This document shows, in pieces, positions 35,201 to 48,943 of a stretch of 64,000 bases of DNA. The stretch's first letter is position 1; every line of letters starts with the position of its first letter. Source of the stretch: Eumeta japonica (Eukaryota; Arthropoda; Insecta; Lepidoptera; Psychidae); the NCBI GenBank assembly GCA_005406025.1, contig BGZK01001585.1:62001-126000 (forward strand), written 5' to 3'. Position numbers and translations under genes: made by a program. Under the pieces are notes generated by a model. The model was not told the origin of the DNA and made no database searches. It worked only from the letters and a program-made list of their open reading frames with translations.

Positions 35201-38200
35201 TGAAATCCATACAGTTGATCCGGTTTTGCTTAAATTTGCATAAATCATTGTAGCATTCTAACCGCTCACGTGTCAGCGGCCGATGACTCACTGACTGTGT
35301 TTGTGAGATCGATGAGCACTCTTTTAATATAATTTGAGTGATTTCAATAAAATGGTCATGGAGATAACTTGAAGCAAGCAAAATTACTATAATATTTTTT
35401 GTGTTTTATGGTTGACTTTTAATGATAATTACTAAAAAGTATTTCGATTGAACCAGTTTTGCTGAAATTTTCAGTTTTATTTAGTGTTAAGCAAAATATG
35501 TCTCAGAATAGGGAATTGCAGTCTATGACTGGATCGCAAAATGTATGCCAAAGTAAACATAATCTATTAATAAATTGCATCAAAAATATAGGGGAAGTTA
35601 TAACAAATGCAGCTGGGCGAGAATGGAATTTTCCATTTTAATAAAAAAACTATGTTTTTCAATTATTATCTAACACCTACCACTCCTTACTGACAATAAT
35701 TTAAAAAACACAATCCAACGAAGTTAATGGCTCTATACGTTTTTAAATGTCAAAACAGTTTTTGACAAGTGCCTACCCGAAATCAGCAAATAAATCAGGG
35801 ATTTCTGAGTAACAGTCAAACGTGTAACAGTCAAACGTGTACCTGAGCCAAAATGAGTTGATTTGAGCATCTGTAACATGATTATCTTATGTATAAAATA
35901 TTTTGCAAATATTCTACATAATATATTAAATAACATATTTACTAAATAATATATTCGTAACTACGAATCATAAATAAATATACATCGTTAAATATAAATT
36001 AATAATACTACAATTAGCATACAGGATTGTCATTTATCGAACATTTCCATGCGCTCAAATAAGTCATCCAAAGTTATTAAATATTTAAAAATGAAAGTAA
36101 AATGTGTGCAAATATTGTTGTGAAATGTATGTTCTTAAAGGCTGATTTACTAACAGGCATTCAATTTTAACTTGAATATAATTTATAGAAAATATAAGCA
36201 AACAATGTTCTATATTGATGTGACAGCTTTCAATTTTGACAAATGAGTAACATTATATAGTTGCATACATGTGTTTATAAACGCATTAATTTATTTCTAT
36301 GTACACTCATACAACGTAAATGCTGCCGCTTTTTCATCAATTTGAAAATTAAATATAAAAATGAAAGTGGCCTTATGTGTAAGAAATCACGTAATAAAAT
36401 TCATGTTTGTTGAACATTTTTTTCTATTCGATTTATTTCTATTGTAGAATCAAAATACAATATGAACTTAATTTGTATGAAATTGACGTGTTTTGTTTAC
36501 CCTTAAACAAAAATTATAACCGGTGCTATTTTGATTTTCAGTAATGATGTGTCACTAGACATGTGATGTGACACACCCTTTAATGCTCTGCATATTTATG
36601 TCTATAAGCGTATACATATACATAATCGTATACATATATATAATCGTATACAATCGTATACATATACTACGTATTGTAGTAGGAGTAGGCGACATGTGAG
36701 GCATCTGACCTTCGTGCTCGCAAATGAGGGTTCACGGGTTCGCCTTCAATTTAAAATTAGAGTAGAATAGAATATTGGAATACGAGCTCGCGGATAACAA
36801 ATAAGTAGGGACTAGAGCAAAGAACGGAGAAAGGGGACGAGGGCCGATGCCCGAGTGCACAAGTTTCAATTGTAATAAAAAGTGTATTGTTATAATTGAT
36901 TAAATGAAGAACCGATCAATAAATAGATTGATCTTAAATAAAAATACTCTTTCATTTTGAATACTCGAATCTTTGGTCTTCATTCAAGATCTGCTGGGTA
37001 CCTCTCGCAGAGATACGTCCCACATCGGTGGAGGCGCCGGTAAGAAGAAAGCAAAACTAAAAGTTACATAAAGATTCTAAAAATGGCGACTGTCTTTCAA
37101 GGTTTGCCCAACGAAGATTTCGGCGAATTTTACGAGAACTACAAAACATTGTCGGCCCTGAAAAATTGGACTAAACGACAGAAAAAAGCGGGCTTGACTC
37201 TATATACGGCTAATGACTTACGATGAAATCATAAAAGAATTTGATGAGGAATTTAAATGCGATATAAATTATGCACAAATATTTTATAACACAAAACAAT
37301 AAGATGACGTCCTAACTGAGTATTTTTATAAAGTGAAAAGGCTGGCTACAACGGCAAAGATCAATGAAGAAAACACGATCATCATGACATTCCTGCGCGG
37401 TTTGAAAGCGAATGTCAAACCATTATTTGCGGCGCGAGCTTATATATCGCTCGTAGAATTAAAATCAGCGATTACAAACTACAAACAAGTCTACGAAGAA
37501 AATCGGGAGACTATTTATGACTTGCCTATAAGAAAATGCCCCAGTACATCCTGCAAGCGACAAGAAGATCGATGTGAGGCCGCCAGAATCGGCCAGAACG
37601 GAAGATCGACCCTACCGGTTTTACTGTACCGGTAAGATTTGCATTTAGATTTAATTTTGGGCACGGACTTTATGAGACAGAATGCAGTGGTCTTACGATT
37701 ATAGTGAAAATAAAATTGTTTTCAGTAAGAAAGGATTGCATGCACCGCTCGTGTCCCACACGCCGGCGCGCATCGAACAGGAGTTGGCGTCAGCAGTGAT
37801 GACGTATTTCGAGGACTGGGTTGGTAAAAAAGTGGATTGTTATAATTGACTTTAATTGAAGAATCGATCAATAAATAGATTGACCTTAAAAGAAAATATT
37901 CTTTCACTTCGAATACTCGAATCTTTGGGCTTCATTCAAGGTCTGCTAGGTACCTCTCGCAGAGATACGTCCCACAATATACATACATAGCTATGTATAT
38001 ATATCATTATCAGCATTTCATACACAGCATATCCTTTTTGGTAAGTGATAATCGGTCACCGCTAAATGCTGATAATGTGTAACTAAACGCAAATAAAACA
38101 AAAAGTCTCAAACTCATTTTGCCTAACAAATTCATATCAATTTAAGAATAGAGGGTATTATGATAAATTTAATCAGTAAAACTGTGTTTATAGGTATTAT

Positions 38201-41200
38201 CAAGATTAGGGCCCTCGTGCTATAAAATAGTCGATGGTCGTCGTCGTCGAAAATTCAAAAAATGTTTTTTTTTTTCAAAATAGCATGTGAAATTATTGAT
38301 AAATTAACATTTGGTACTTGGTCATCTTTTTGTTTAAAAAACTATACCGAATGCCGTAAAGCGAATAAAAATTTAATGACGCATTCAAAAGATAACAGGT
38401 GAAATATAAAAATAGCGTTTTATTTTCTTTTATTAATATAAGTTTTTGAAATTGAAGAATTAAAAATAAATTAAACTATTATTTTAAATTCGAAGACCTC
38501 GAAAAAGCACTGTGGTGTACTGCTATTTTTATTTTGTACGCTTTAAAATAAATCCAGATGTTTGAACTTGAAGTGCTGAAAACCTATTTATATTATATTT
38601 TTCAGCTAGGAGAGTTTGAAAAAGCACAAAAATCGATCTTTTGAGCTCAAACTCAATAATTTACTGTTAAGTATATTTTTGAAGACTAAGCCCAAAATTA
38701 GCAAGAAATTTCAGCGATGACTTGCAAGGGGTCAACCGTCTTTCGAATTATTGAACTCAAAATGATAAAAAAACTTATAGGCAATTCTATTTGTAACTCA
38801 AGGAGCTGAAAAACACTTCGGTAAATTTTAGAGCGAGAAGTTTTAAGGATGGTCTGCAAGGTGAACAGTTTTTCAGATTTTATTTTAGTAGCTATTACCA
38901 ATAAATTAATCTTAGTACATTTTATTTTTAAAATTTTTCGGCCGCAGCGTTTATGATTCACTTAAATACAACTATAACTACAACTGTTCTAACACCTATG
39001 TACATTGCAGTGCTACGATACGGCGCTTATAGATCAAATATCGGCGTCACGTTCCAGTTATCACAGGAGCTTTTTGAAATTTGAGGCTTCAGGTGGCTAT
39101 ATACTTAGCAATACAGCATTAGCCAGGAAAGGATTAGATATGTAGATTTTCCAACACCAGTTTGCCCTATTTGGGTTGTACGCGCTGAGTACCTACAATT
39201 ATTATGAGTTAAGGTACACGGTAATGAGAATATGTGTAAGAATCACTGACCGTCTTGCCTTTGCCGCCGGGCTCGCCCTTCTCGCCCTTGATGCCCGGCG
39301 GGCCCGCCACGCCCGGCAGCCCGATGGGCCCCGGCGGGCCCGGGGGCCCCATCACCTGCAACGTCGGCGTACTCCTTAAGCCATGTGTCTTTGTCATTAT
39401 TTTATGTGTCTCAACACATAATACTGAAAATTACACAAGTCTGCCGATTACGAACATTGTAAATATCGTTCGGAATTGAAAACCAAATAAATATTTACGA
39501 TTCACTTAAAAAACTGAACATTTTCAAATTTAGTTTTCGTTTCAAATTATTATAACATGTTGATTAACAAAATGATTCCGAAATTTTATTGACTCCAGCT
39601 AATTTAACTTACGTAATACCTTAATCGTAAATCACTTAATGGTATTAAAAAATGAATCACACGTTACCTGCAACATCATAAGATCTTTACGAATGAAATA
39701 GTATTTGCATACGCAAATCATGCATTTTTGAGATAATTGATATGACGGTAGAATGTTCACTGTCTTGTTTATCTATAATGGATATATGAATAATTTGTGG
39801 ATAGTTAGAAAAAAAAAAAAATTAGGCCAACTAAATTTATTTTACCTTCTCCACTAAAAAACACGTTTTTAATTTAAATATAATCTTCCTAAATTTTCAT
39901 TTATGGTTTCATATCATAACAACATCGTTGACGTAAAGTTGGTGGATTTTAAACTCTAACCTAGATCAATAGATAGAACAACTCTATCGATGTTGACATT
40001 TTAGATTTACAAAATGGTAAGAATCTTTTAATATCACGCGATGGCGCGACGCCACCAAGATCGATTTGAATATAAAAATAAAGAAGAGCTATGCTACTAT
40101 GTACAATGTTCCCGATTCGTGTACGTTCTTACTTTGGGAAAAAGAAAATAGAGCTAATTAATAAATATTTTTTTAATCATTAGTTTTTTATAATGGATTT
40201 TTGTAATGGAAATTATCAATATTTCCGATTGAACACTTAAAAAATTATAAATCATTAAAAAGTGTTGGTCAGCGATTGAATTTTTATCTTTAATTAATTA
40301 AATGTATCTTCTTTTTGAGTATTAAAATTATTTTCCACAAATGTAAATTTTCAAGCTGAAAAAAAAAATACAACGTTGTAAAATACCCAAAATTTTTTGG
40401 TTCATTTGAACTTATTATTCTGTATTTCACAAACTAAGTCTCTAAGGATATTTTATTTTTTCTTATTTTGAAACTAGATATTATTCGTAACCAATTACGA
40501 TAAAATCTAAATCTGCATCTATTTGTAATAATTTAAAAAAAATACGAAATTGATGTTCTGATTGCTTTATTTCGCCTGGTTGGAATAACTAAATTTCTCG
40601 TTCTGTCAATTTAAACATGAATTTCAATATCAATAAAGTTTAAAAATAGAGATGAAATAATACAATTCTCTCGACAGTTGCTTCTGCAGTAATGCATTTT
40701 TGTGAAAATGTACATAAAATTAATTTGTAATGTTTTCAATAATTTCGTATGCACATTGTAGCTCGTAACGCGACAGATCGACGAATCATCCCCGGGGAAG
40801 CTTGGATTTCATCAGCAGCAACTAAAATTCTTTAAATCGCCAGTGTTAATCTTGTAGCATACACTTTTTGTTTCAAAATCCCCCATGGGAAAAAATACAT
40901 GGGGGTAAAATCAGGCGATCTGGGCGACCAAGCGACTCCTGCTCCTCGTCCAATTCATTGATAATTTTAGTTTAGATGATTCTGCACACCTATTGTAAAA
41001 TAGGCAGGGAACCCGTCGAGTTGCAGCCATAGACGGCACCTGTATCTCATTTCTAAATTGTCTATTATCTCTGAAGTTCACTTTCTAAAAAATATAAAAA
41101 TCTAGGCTAATTTAGTAGATATTTGTGGAAGTACAATGGGTCCCATCAGATAATCATCAATAAGGCCCGCCCACAAATTAACACTAAATCGTACTTGAAA

Positions 41201-44200
41201 CGAAGACGGGCGAAAGTAATGAGGGTTCGTTTCCGCCCATGTATGTATATTACGGAAATTTTTAATTTCATTCCGGTTAATTTGCGCTTCATCGATTCAT
41301 AAAATATTTCTAAGAAACCTTTGATTTATTCTCAATTTTCTTAATATCCATGTCAAAAAAGCACTTAGTCGTAAGGCATCCCTTTCATGCAAATGTAGTA
41401 CTTTTCGAAAATGATATGGATGCACGTCTTTCCTTTTTAAAATTTCCCAAACAATTAATTTTGGCATGCCGACACTATGAGCGATGCGAGTGGTACTCGT
41501 TGTTGGATCTCGAAATATTTCTTCCAGAAGTTGTTCTTCCATCTGAACAGTCACAGTTCGAAGAGGTTGGTTAAAAGCCCCCCCCCCCCACCGCACTAAC
41601 GTAATTTATGACCTGGCCGCTTCATTGAAACAAAATGATGGCACAGAACAATATAAAGAACCGCAATAGGCTACAACTCGTATTATTTCAGAGGGCCATA
41701 CAAATGAGCTAGAGATTTAAAATGTTCTAAATTTTTTTCTATAGTTTATTCTAGTTCTAAATCAAATAAAAATATTAAAACCTTAACGTATTGGTTTGCG
41801 AAATACACATAAAAATGCCAAAAAATTTGAATTTTTTTAAATGTTAACGTTTTGTTATTTTATTTTTGTCTAAAAAAAATATGCAAATTATCTTTATGAT
41901 CATCCTCAAGGTCGTACATATAGCCAACTGACAAAAAATTGTTAGTTAATTGTATTAATTTCTAAATATATTTTTGGAATTTTAAGTGCAGCCTAGCCAA
42001 AATAACGAATTTAATATTAAAAAAATCATTAAAAAAAACTAACGTACATAAATTAATAAATTTTATATCGATAAAATTAACCTTATTTTCTTTTCCGAAA
42101 GTAAGAATGTATACGAATCGGGAACATTTTATAATCGTTTTTAATGAGACAGAAATTGGAAGCTTTCGCAGTTTATGGATTTTGATCGATACTCTAAAGC
42201 TCACATTTATATGAACTTCAAAGAGAGGTTAGATCGTGCGAGAGCACTGCAGCATACAAAACGTTTGAACGTGTACAGGCGCTCAATTGTGCTGCTATCT
42301 AGCATTAACTTTTGGTTTATAAGTCATAATAGACATTTCTGTTATTGTAAACTACATCTAGTAATAATATTTATAACTACACTAATTTTCGAAATATTTA
42401 TAAGTAACCTTCTATTGCAAATTACTTTAAAAACTGTAAGTTACTTCATATTTACATTCTATAATTATTTTCGAAAAAATCTTGAAGAGATTTTTATGTT
42501 TACATCAATATATTATGTAAAATAAATTTAAACGTGTAACCGATAATTTTGTTATGTTAGTTTCATGTTACTTCCACCTTAACTCAATACGAGTACTAAT
42601 TTATCAAACTAATTATTGTACATTAAGATTTTATGAACTGCAATTTTTTATTTTGTAAGAACGTGGTATAAATCAAAGGAACGACGAAGTTGTTATTTAT
42701 AGTATTTTTCCAGTTGTAGTCGCGTTAGGTCGTTTTTTTTTATTAATAATGTGTTTATGTGAGTAAATTTTCGTTTTATCATGAAATTTTGGCTTGATGC
42801 CGACATGTACTTACCAGGTCGTGGCCGTACAGCTCAAAGCCGGTTCCGTCACCCTGCAAATTCAACGGTGGCTATAAGGGCTACCATTCGATGGTCACGT
42901 AATATAAGTATTTACATGCTAACGTGCACCTTTATGAATATACATAAAAAGATGTGGAGTCGATAGTCACCTGGCGTCGCCTCAGTTTCCGGTACTTCTA
43001 GCGCAGAGCCGGCGAGCGTAGAGCGGAGCAAGCGCGGAGTCACGTCACATGTAAAAAAAGCCTCATCATTATCGCTTATCAAAGCGCAGATCGAAACATG
43101 CCCAGCGCCAATTAAAGAAGAACGCGTCGTACCGAATCTCCTTTGTCGCCCTTTTCGCCCTTTAACCCCGGATAGCCCGGCGGCCCCGGCAGGCCCGGCG
43201 CGCCCAACATTCCCGGAGAGCCCATATCTCCGTAGTCGCCTTTCTCGCCTTTTGCCCCCGGCTCGCCCTGTAATGAGATGGTTTGAATACGTTTTTCAGG
43301 TGGAAAAATATCGAGAAATGTCCTGTCACCTCACCGGTTTGCCGGGCGGACCCTGAACGCCGGGCGCACCGTCGACGCCGTCGCGGCCGGGCGGCCCACG
43401 GACTCCCGGTCCTCCCGCGGCACCTGCGCACGCAAGCGTTTTATGTACGCACTATCGATCACGATAAAAAAGAGTTCCAGGCATTGCTGACCGGTGCTAG
43501 GCTTACCAGACACGTTAATATTTTTAAACAGCCATATAGCTAGTGACCATGGGTGCGTGTAATCTTAAGCCGGCTGATGAGAGGCGTGCGGCGTGCCCGC
43601 TCGCTGCGGGGACGTCGTCGGCACGCTCGTTGTCATTTGTACCTGTCCAGTGGCAATCACGGTCGAGTACACTCGACGGTGCGTGCGCAACATGCCCGCA
43701 TGCCGCGTGCGCGTGCCCAATGCGAGTTCGTCATAAGTCTGACGAGACGAGAAAGTGCGGCGAAAGAAGTAAACCAATGCGCGTAAGTGGTACGTTCCGA
43801 AGCGAAGAGACAATAAAGAAGATAAAGAGGGAGCGGGTGAGGTGAGCCGTGCGAGCGGCCTGGAGCCGCAGCGTGCGGGGCGTTACCCTTTTGCCGCGTT
43901 TGCCGCGCGCGCCCTTTTCTCCAGCGGGCCCGATGGGTCCGGGTTGGCCCGCGTCGCCTTTCTCGCCGCGCTGTCCGTCTGGCCCTTGAAATGGCGCTAG
44001 CGTAAGGCGGTGGCCCGAGGCGCGCGCGGCGACAGCGGCTCGGGCCGCGGACGCGGTGCGTGTGCAGGGTGCCGCGGGTACGGCGGTGTAGGTATACCTG
44101 GCGGGCCCGGTGGGCCAGGTGGGCCCTCGATGATGCCGGTCGGGAACGCATCGCCCTTCAATGTCGTGGTAAAGCCCCGCTCGCCCTTGTCACCGCGATC

Positions 44201-47200
44201 GCCCTGTAACGCACGCGGTATATTTTAAAATACATGGCAGGAAAAAATCTGCATTACAAAATCAATCAATTATTACTGCAATGTACGTGGCGTTCATTAA
44301 AATGTGCTAAATCTGAAACTAAAATCAAAAGAATGCTTAAAATATAAAACACGACATATATTACAGCTTACAAAAACATTAGTTTCATAAACTAAATAAT
44401 TTTATTACAATAAGTTTTTTGTAGGCAATGACGCCATGCGCAGAGATGCAATACACTTCCATTGCGGTGATTATTACCAGTCATTACGATCCTCAGAAAC
44501 GATAGCTACTATAATATTTTTATTTATAAGCTCACGTTTTTTTCCTGATAGAGTAGGCAAAGATCACGTATCTTCACATGGTACGATCTTTGCATATCTT
44601 TGTCATTCATCAATTGTTTCATGAAACCTCGTCGGTTTCGCGTGCTAGAAATTTAGCCTTTTTTTTACATGCCACCAATTTGGTCTGCATATGATTCTAT
44701 ACAGCGATCCTTGCCACAACCTTTCATCATACACATTCGCTCTATAAATTTGGTTTGTCACTCTACTTTCTTTTATCGTTCCAGGTGTCCAAACCATCGC
44801 AATATACCTTTTCCTAATCTAGACACATCTTTCAAACTACAGGGTTCTCTAACATCACTGTTACTTTATCTATCTATCTGCATTCACTATCCTTTCATCT
44901 CTATCATGTTTACCATCATTTGTAAATATGATGGTAAACATCAATTGTAAACAAATATTTACTTTCATACCTTTTTTGTTAATAGAAACATTCGTTTTAG
45001 TTATTACTATCGCCTGCACTTCGCACGCCTACGGGCGAGGATTATTTGATCGTTGGCATATAGGAAGCATTTGACAGACAGCTCATCTCAAATTGGTCCA
45101 CACTTATATTCTTTCAAATTATATATACAGCTGTTCATGAATAGGTTGAACAGCCACGGTGAAGTTACGCAGATTGTTATTTAGGTATCCAGAAATGGCC
45201 ACATACAGAACAATATTTAAAAAGTAATTATAAAATTTGAAAATGCAACTCCTTGGCCGTAGAATACAGTTTGTTTCATATAACTGCAAATTATTTTAAC
45301 ATGTGGCGTCATTTAGAAAATTGCGTGTTTTTATCACCTTGGATTTAACTCGTGAAAATTTTCGTGATGATTTATTAAAATTTTAGGTGTGGGATAACTC
45401 AAAACAGTACATCGATCAACTCACTTCGACTTTTGGCAATAAAAAACCATCGAAAAATACTATGTATCACGGACAAATTTTAAGAAGGTCACCCTAAATC
45501 GGTTGCTGTACCACAAAATATCGATGCTGTGCGAGGAGTAATAATGCAAGATCGTCATGTTACATGTCGCGAGATAAAGGCGTTCCTGGGCATAAGACTT
45601 TTAGACAGGTTTAGATGCTACAGGCCGGTTAAACTTACAGCGTTTTCAATGCATAGGTAGTCACTACCGCTATTCTAATCCTAAAGGCTGTGTTCTAGCC
45701 ATTTATTTAAGATTTTGATACTATTTTTGGTGTTCATTTAGTTGTTATTCATACATACCAAAAATTATCGAATTGGGGCCTCTCCTGATTGAACCACTAC
45801 TATATCACCCCTCTAATTCGAAGGCTAGATCTACCCTTGGTCATGCTCGCCTCGCAGTATACCTACACAATCATTAAAATCGCCTTACGAGACGATTCTT
45901 TCATTTATATCACATTTGGCTACTATATTTCTTACATCAACCCAAAACTCTTGTTCTCGGTGGGTTTAGACATATCTGGCACATAAACATCTAAGACTGA
46001 AATCCAACATCAATTTAATTTTGACCCGTAATCAAAGTTTTGGATTCATACATTCGTAATCCCTTAAACAGATAATCATCGTTCCTTCATCCTTTCACCC
46101 GATATCGTCGTTGGTTCTGATCAATGCCAGACCAATATCAAAAAAATCCTGCTTGACATCCCCACCATCATATTTCCTTTTAATTTCATTAATGCATAGA
46201 ATATTGAGTCAACTATTTTCATCATATCGCAGACAATACCAATATTGACATCCATCCTTCCACATACGGCATTCAGAGTGTCGAAACGGAGCTCTATAGT
46301 CTGCGTTTAACCCCTCCGAGGGCAGCAGATGTGACGGGTGGGAACGCCGTCGCCAAAATATAGCTACTGATCATCATCGCTTAACCTTCAGCAAGTCACA
46401 AAGACTGAAAGGGACAAGTCCCGACACACCGAAGAAAGTATAATTATAGGAAGGGAATGCAAGAACTTTCTGTTTTCGTTTGGTGAAGAGGTTTCAATGT
46501 TCATTTTTGGAAATTGGTATAGTTTATCTTCAATATTTTAGTTTCTACGTTATTCTGTGCTAATGTGGCTTATTCCTTTTGGTTCCTGTTGCAAAAACTC
46601 ATATGTGGCTAAGATATCCTTCTTTTCTAAATTTGTTTTTTTTCAGTTAATCTTTCGTATTTCATTTCTTTTGCTTAGTATAGACTTTCGGTATTAATAA
46701 AAGTTAGTAGAGTTCCTCCACAGTCTTTTAATCTTTATATGCTCTGTCATTCTTGGTTCGTGTTGTATAGCTAGTGTCTAGTCTAAGCAAGTCTTCCAGA
46801 TGTGACATATATATATACACACATACATATACATACGTACATATACATACATACATATACATTAGTGGCGACGGCTTCTAAGAACTCGATTCTTATCGGC
46901 TTCCCTTTCATAAAATATTTAATATGCATAATTCATAAATAAATAAATTATTGCTTTTTAGTATACAGACATTTAAAATTATTTTTAATTTTCAATAATT
47001 ATTGTAAATAATATCTAGCCTTCTTACGTTAGTAACGTAAGCCCTATATAAAAACACTTCAAATAACTCGAAAGCAACCGAGTTATTTAGACGATAAATT
47101 CAGAATGTTCGCAATCGTCGTAATCAATGTGAAATGTTGAGTCTTCCATATTCAGTTGTATTATAGCGTTATGGCGACGCGCCTCAAGCCCGCCGCCGGT

Positions 47201-48901
47201 CGCAAGCCGCGGGAGAGCGGGGAATAACTCGGTTTGTCGCGAGTTTCGTTTGACAACGAAATGACGCAATTGTAATTCGTGTAACATAATTTCACCTTTA
47301 ACGTGAACTGTTAGGTGTTATATTCGGTTGCGTTATATATCATTATGCAAATAATAATGCGTTTCGATCAGCGGAGATTTCCGATTATACCCGAATAAAA
47401 ACGGTTTTGCATATAGCATCATTCCCGTGTCGAATTAAGTATAGAAGTATAGGCGGCGTACAAACAAAAATTAAATTACAATGTCCAATGGCTGTCTTTA
47501 TTCCTTGCTATGCTACTCTCGATCTTTAGAAAATATTCCAGAGTTAAAACAATTTTTCGGCCACATCAATTGCATAATAAATTTTTTAATAAATCTACTA
47601 AATGTTCGGGTCTTTTAAAATTAACGTCAGATCGTCGTTTGCCTGGTGTCGCAGAAACTCGATGGCAGTATCATTCTCGTATTATTAATGTCATTTGTAA
47701 CTGTAGATCCGACATAATACAAACATTTAATATAATTATAGAAAATCCGATGGATTGGGATTCTGAATCAATTGCCATATCAGAAACTTTGTTAATGACA
47801 TTAGAAGATGGGGAATTTTGCTTTTTTTTGCATACTTTAGCTGAATTATTTGCAAGAACAGATATTACTTTCGCTTTGCTACAAAATAAACAGAGTGATA
47901 TAGACGTCGTTATTCGCGAAGTTCAATCGCTATTAAATTGGTTTGAGAGTAATTTCATTAATAAGTTTGACGAAATTTACGACAGTGTCACTGATATAAG
48001 TGAGCCTCCACGAAGACGCCGACGTCTATTTAGCTCAGAATCAGACTTAAAACGCGAGTATAAACGTATTTTCATCGAAATTGTAGATAATGTTAAAATC
48101 AAATTCAAACCAGATATAGTTCACTAAGCAATTTGTCGTTTTTAGATTTACTAAGTAAGTCGAAATATGATTTATTCGAACGTACATTTCCTGAGGATAA
48201 ACTAAATAATTTAAATTTATTATTTCCTCGAATTTTTGACATAAATGCATTAAAAAATGAGTTAAAAGTATTATATTCGTCTCCCTCGCTTAAAGGATTA
48301 GATATGTACGAGTTATTTTTGCATTTACAAAAAGATATCTTAAAAGATACATTTCCTCAAATTTTAAGCTTAAGTAATATCTGTTTAACCCTTCCGATAA
48401 CAATTGCGGCCGCAGGACGATCTTTTCAGCTCTCAAACGCATTCATACGTACCTCAGGAATAGCCAGACAGAACAAAGGCTTTCAGATCTCGCGTTGTTA
48501 TCTATAGAAAAACATTTACTGTTGCAAATCAAAAGTAAGCCAAATTTTTATGACTTGGTATTAGCTCATTTTCTCAAGAAAAATCGTAGATTACCACTAG
48601 AATTTAAATAGCTTTTTATCTCATTTAATTCATTTATCCACTGCGCTGCTATAAATTCGACTAAAGGAAACTACTTCATTAGCTTTTTTCAAAGCTGCTT
48701 TTATGCATGCTCAAAGTCTTCCGTTTGTATTCTATCGTTGACTTCAAGTATGCCAAAAGTAGCGAATGAAATATCTTCGCGTTATACCAGAGGGCGTTAC
48801 GGAGCTCGGTAGTAATAGTTATATTTTTATTAATAATGTTTAATGTTGACAATTTTTTAAGGTTCGGCTTCCCTTTATATTTTTCTCACCTCTCGCCACT
48901 G

Positions 48902-48943
<42 letters not shown>

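Noticed and set aside
36700..36755. tRNA-like text GGGTTCACGGGTTCG
   Set aside because: No cloverleaf can be drawn, and it lies in the LTR region of the gypsy-like element.
42175..42525. 116-codon hydrophobic frame as a membrane protein
   Set aside because: AT-rich DNA gives Phe/Ile/Leu/Tyr-rich frames by chance. There is no start context, and it is beside a transposon end.
43162..44228. Long overlapping open frames on both strands around collagen exons 7-10
   Set aside because: Shadows of GC-rich collagen exons and the CpG-rich intron. The frames cross splice sites that fit the collagen well.
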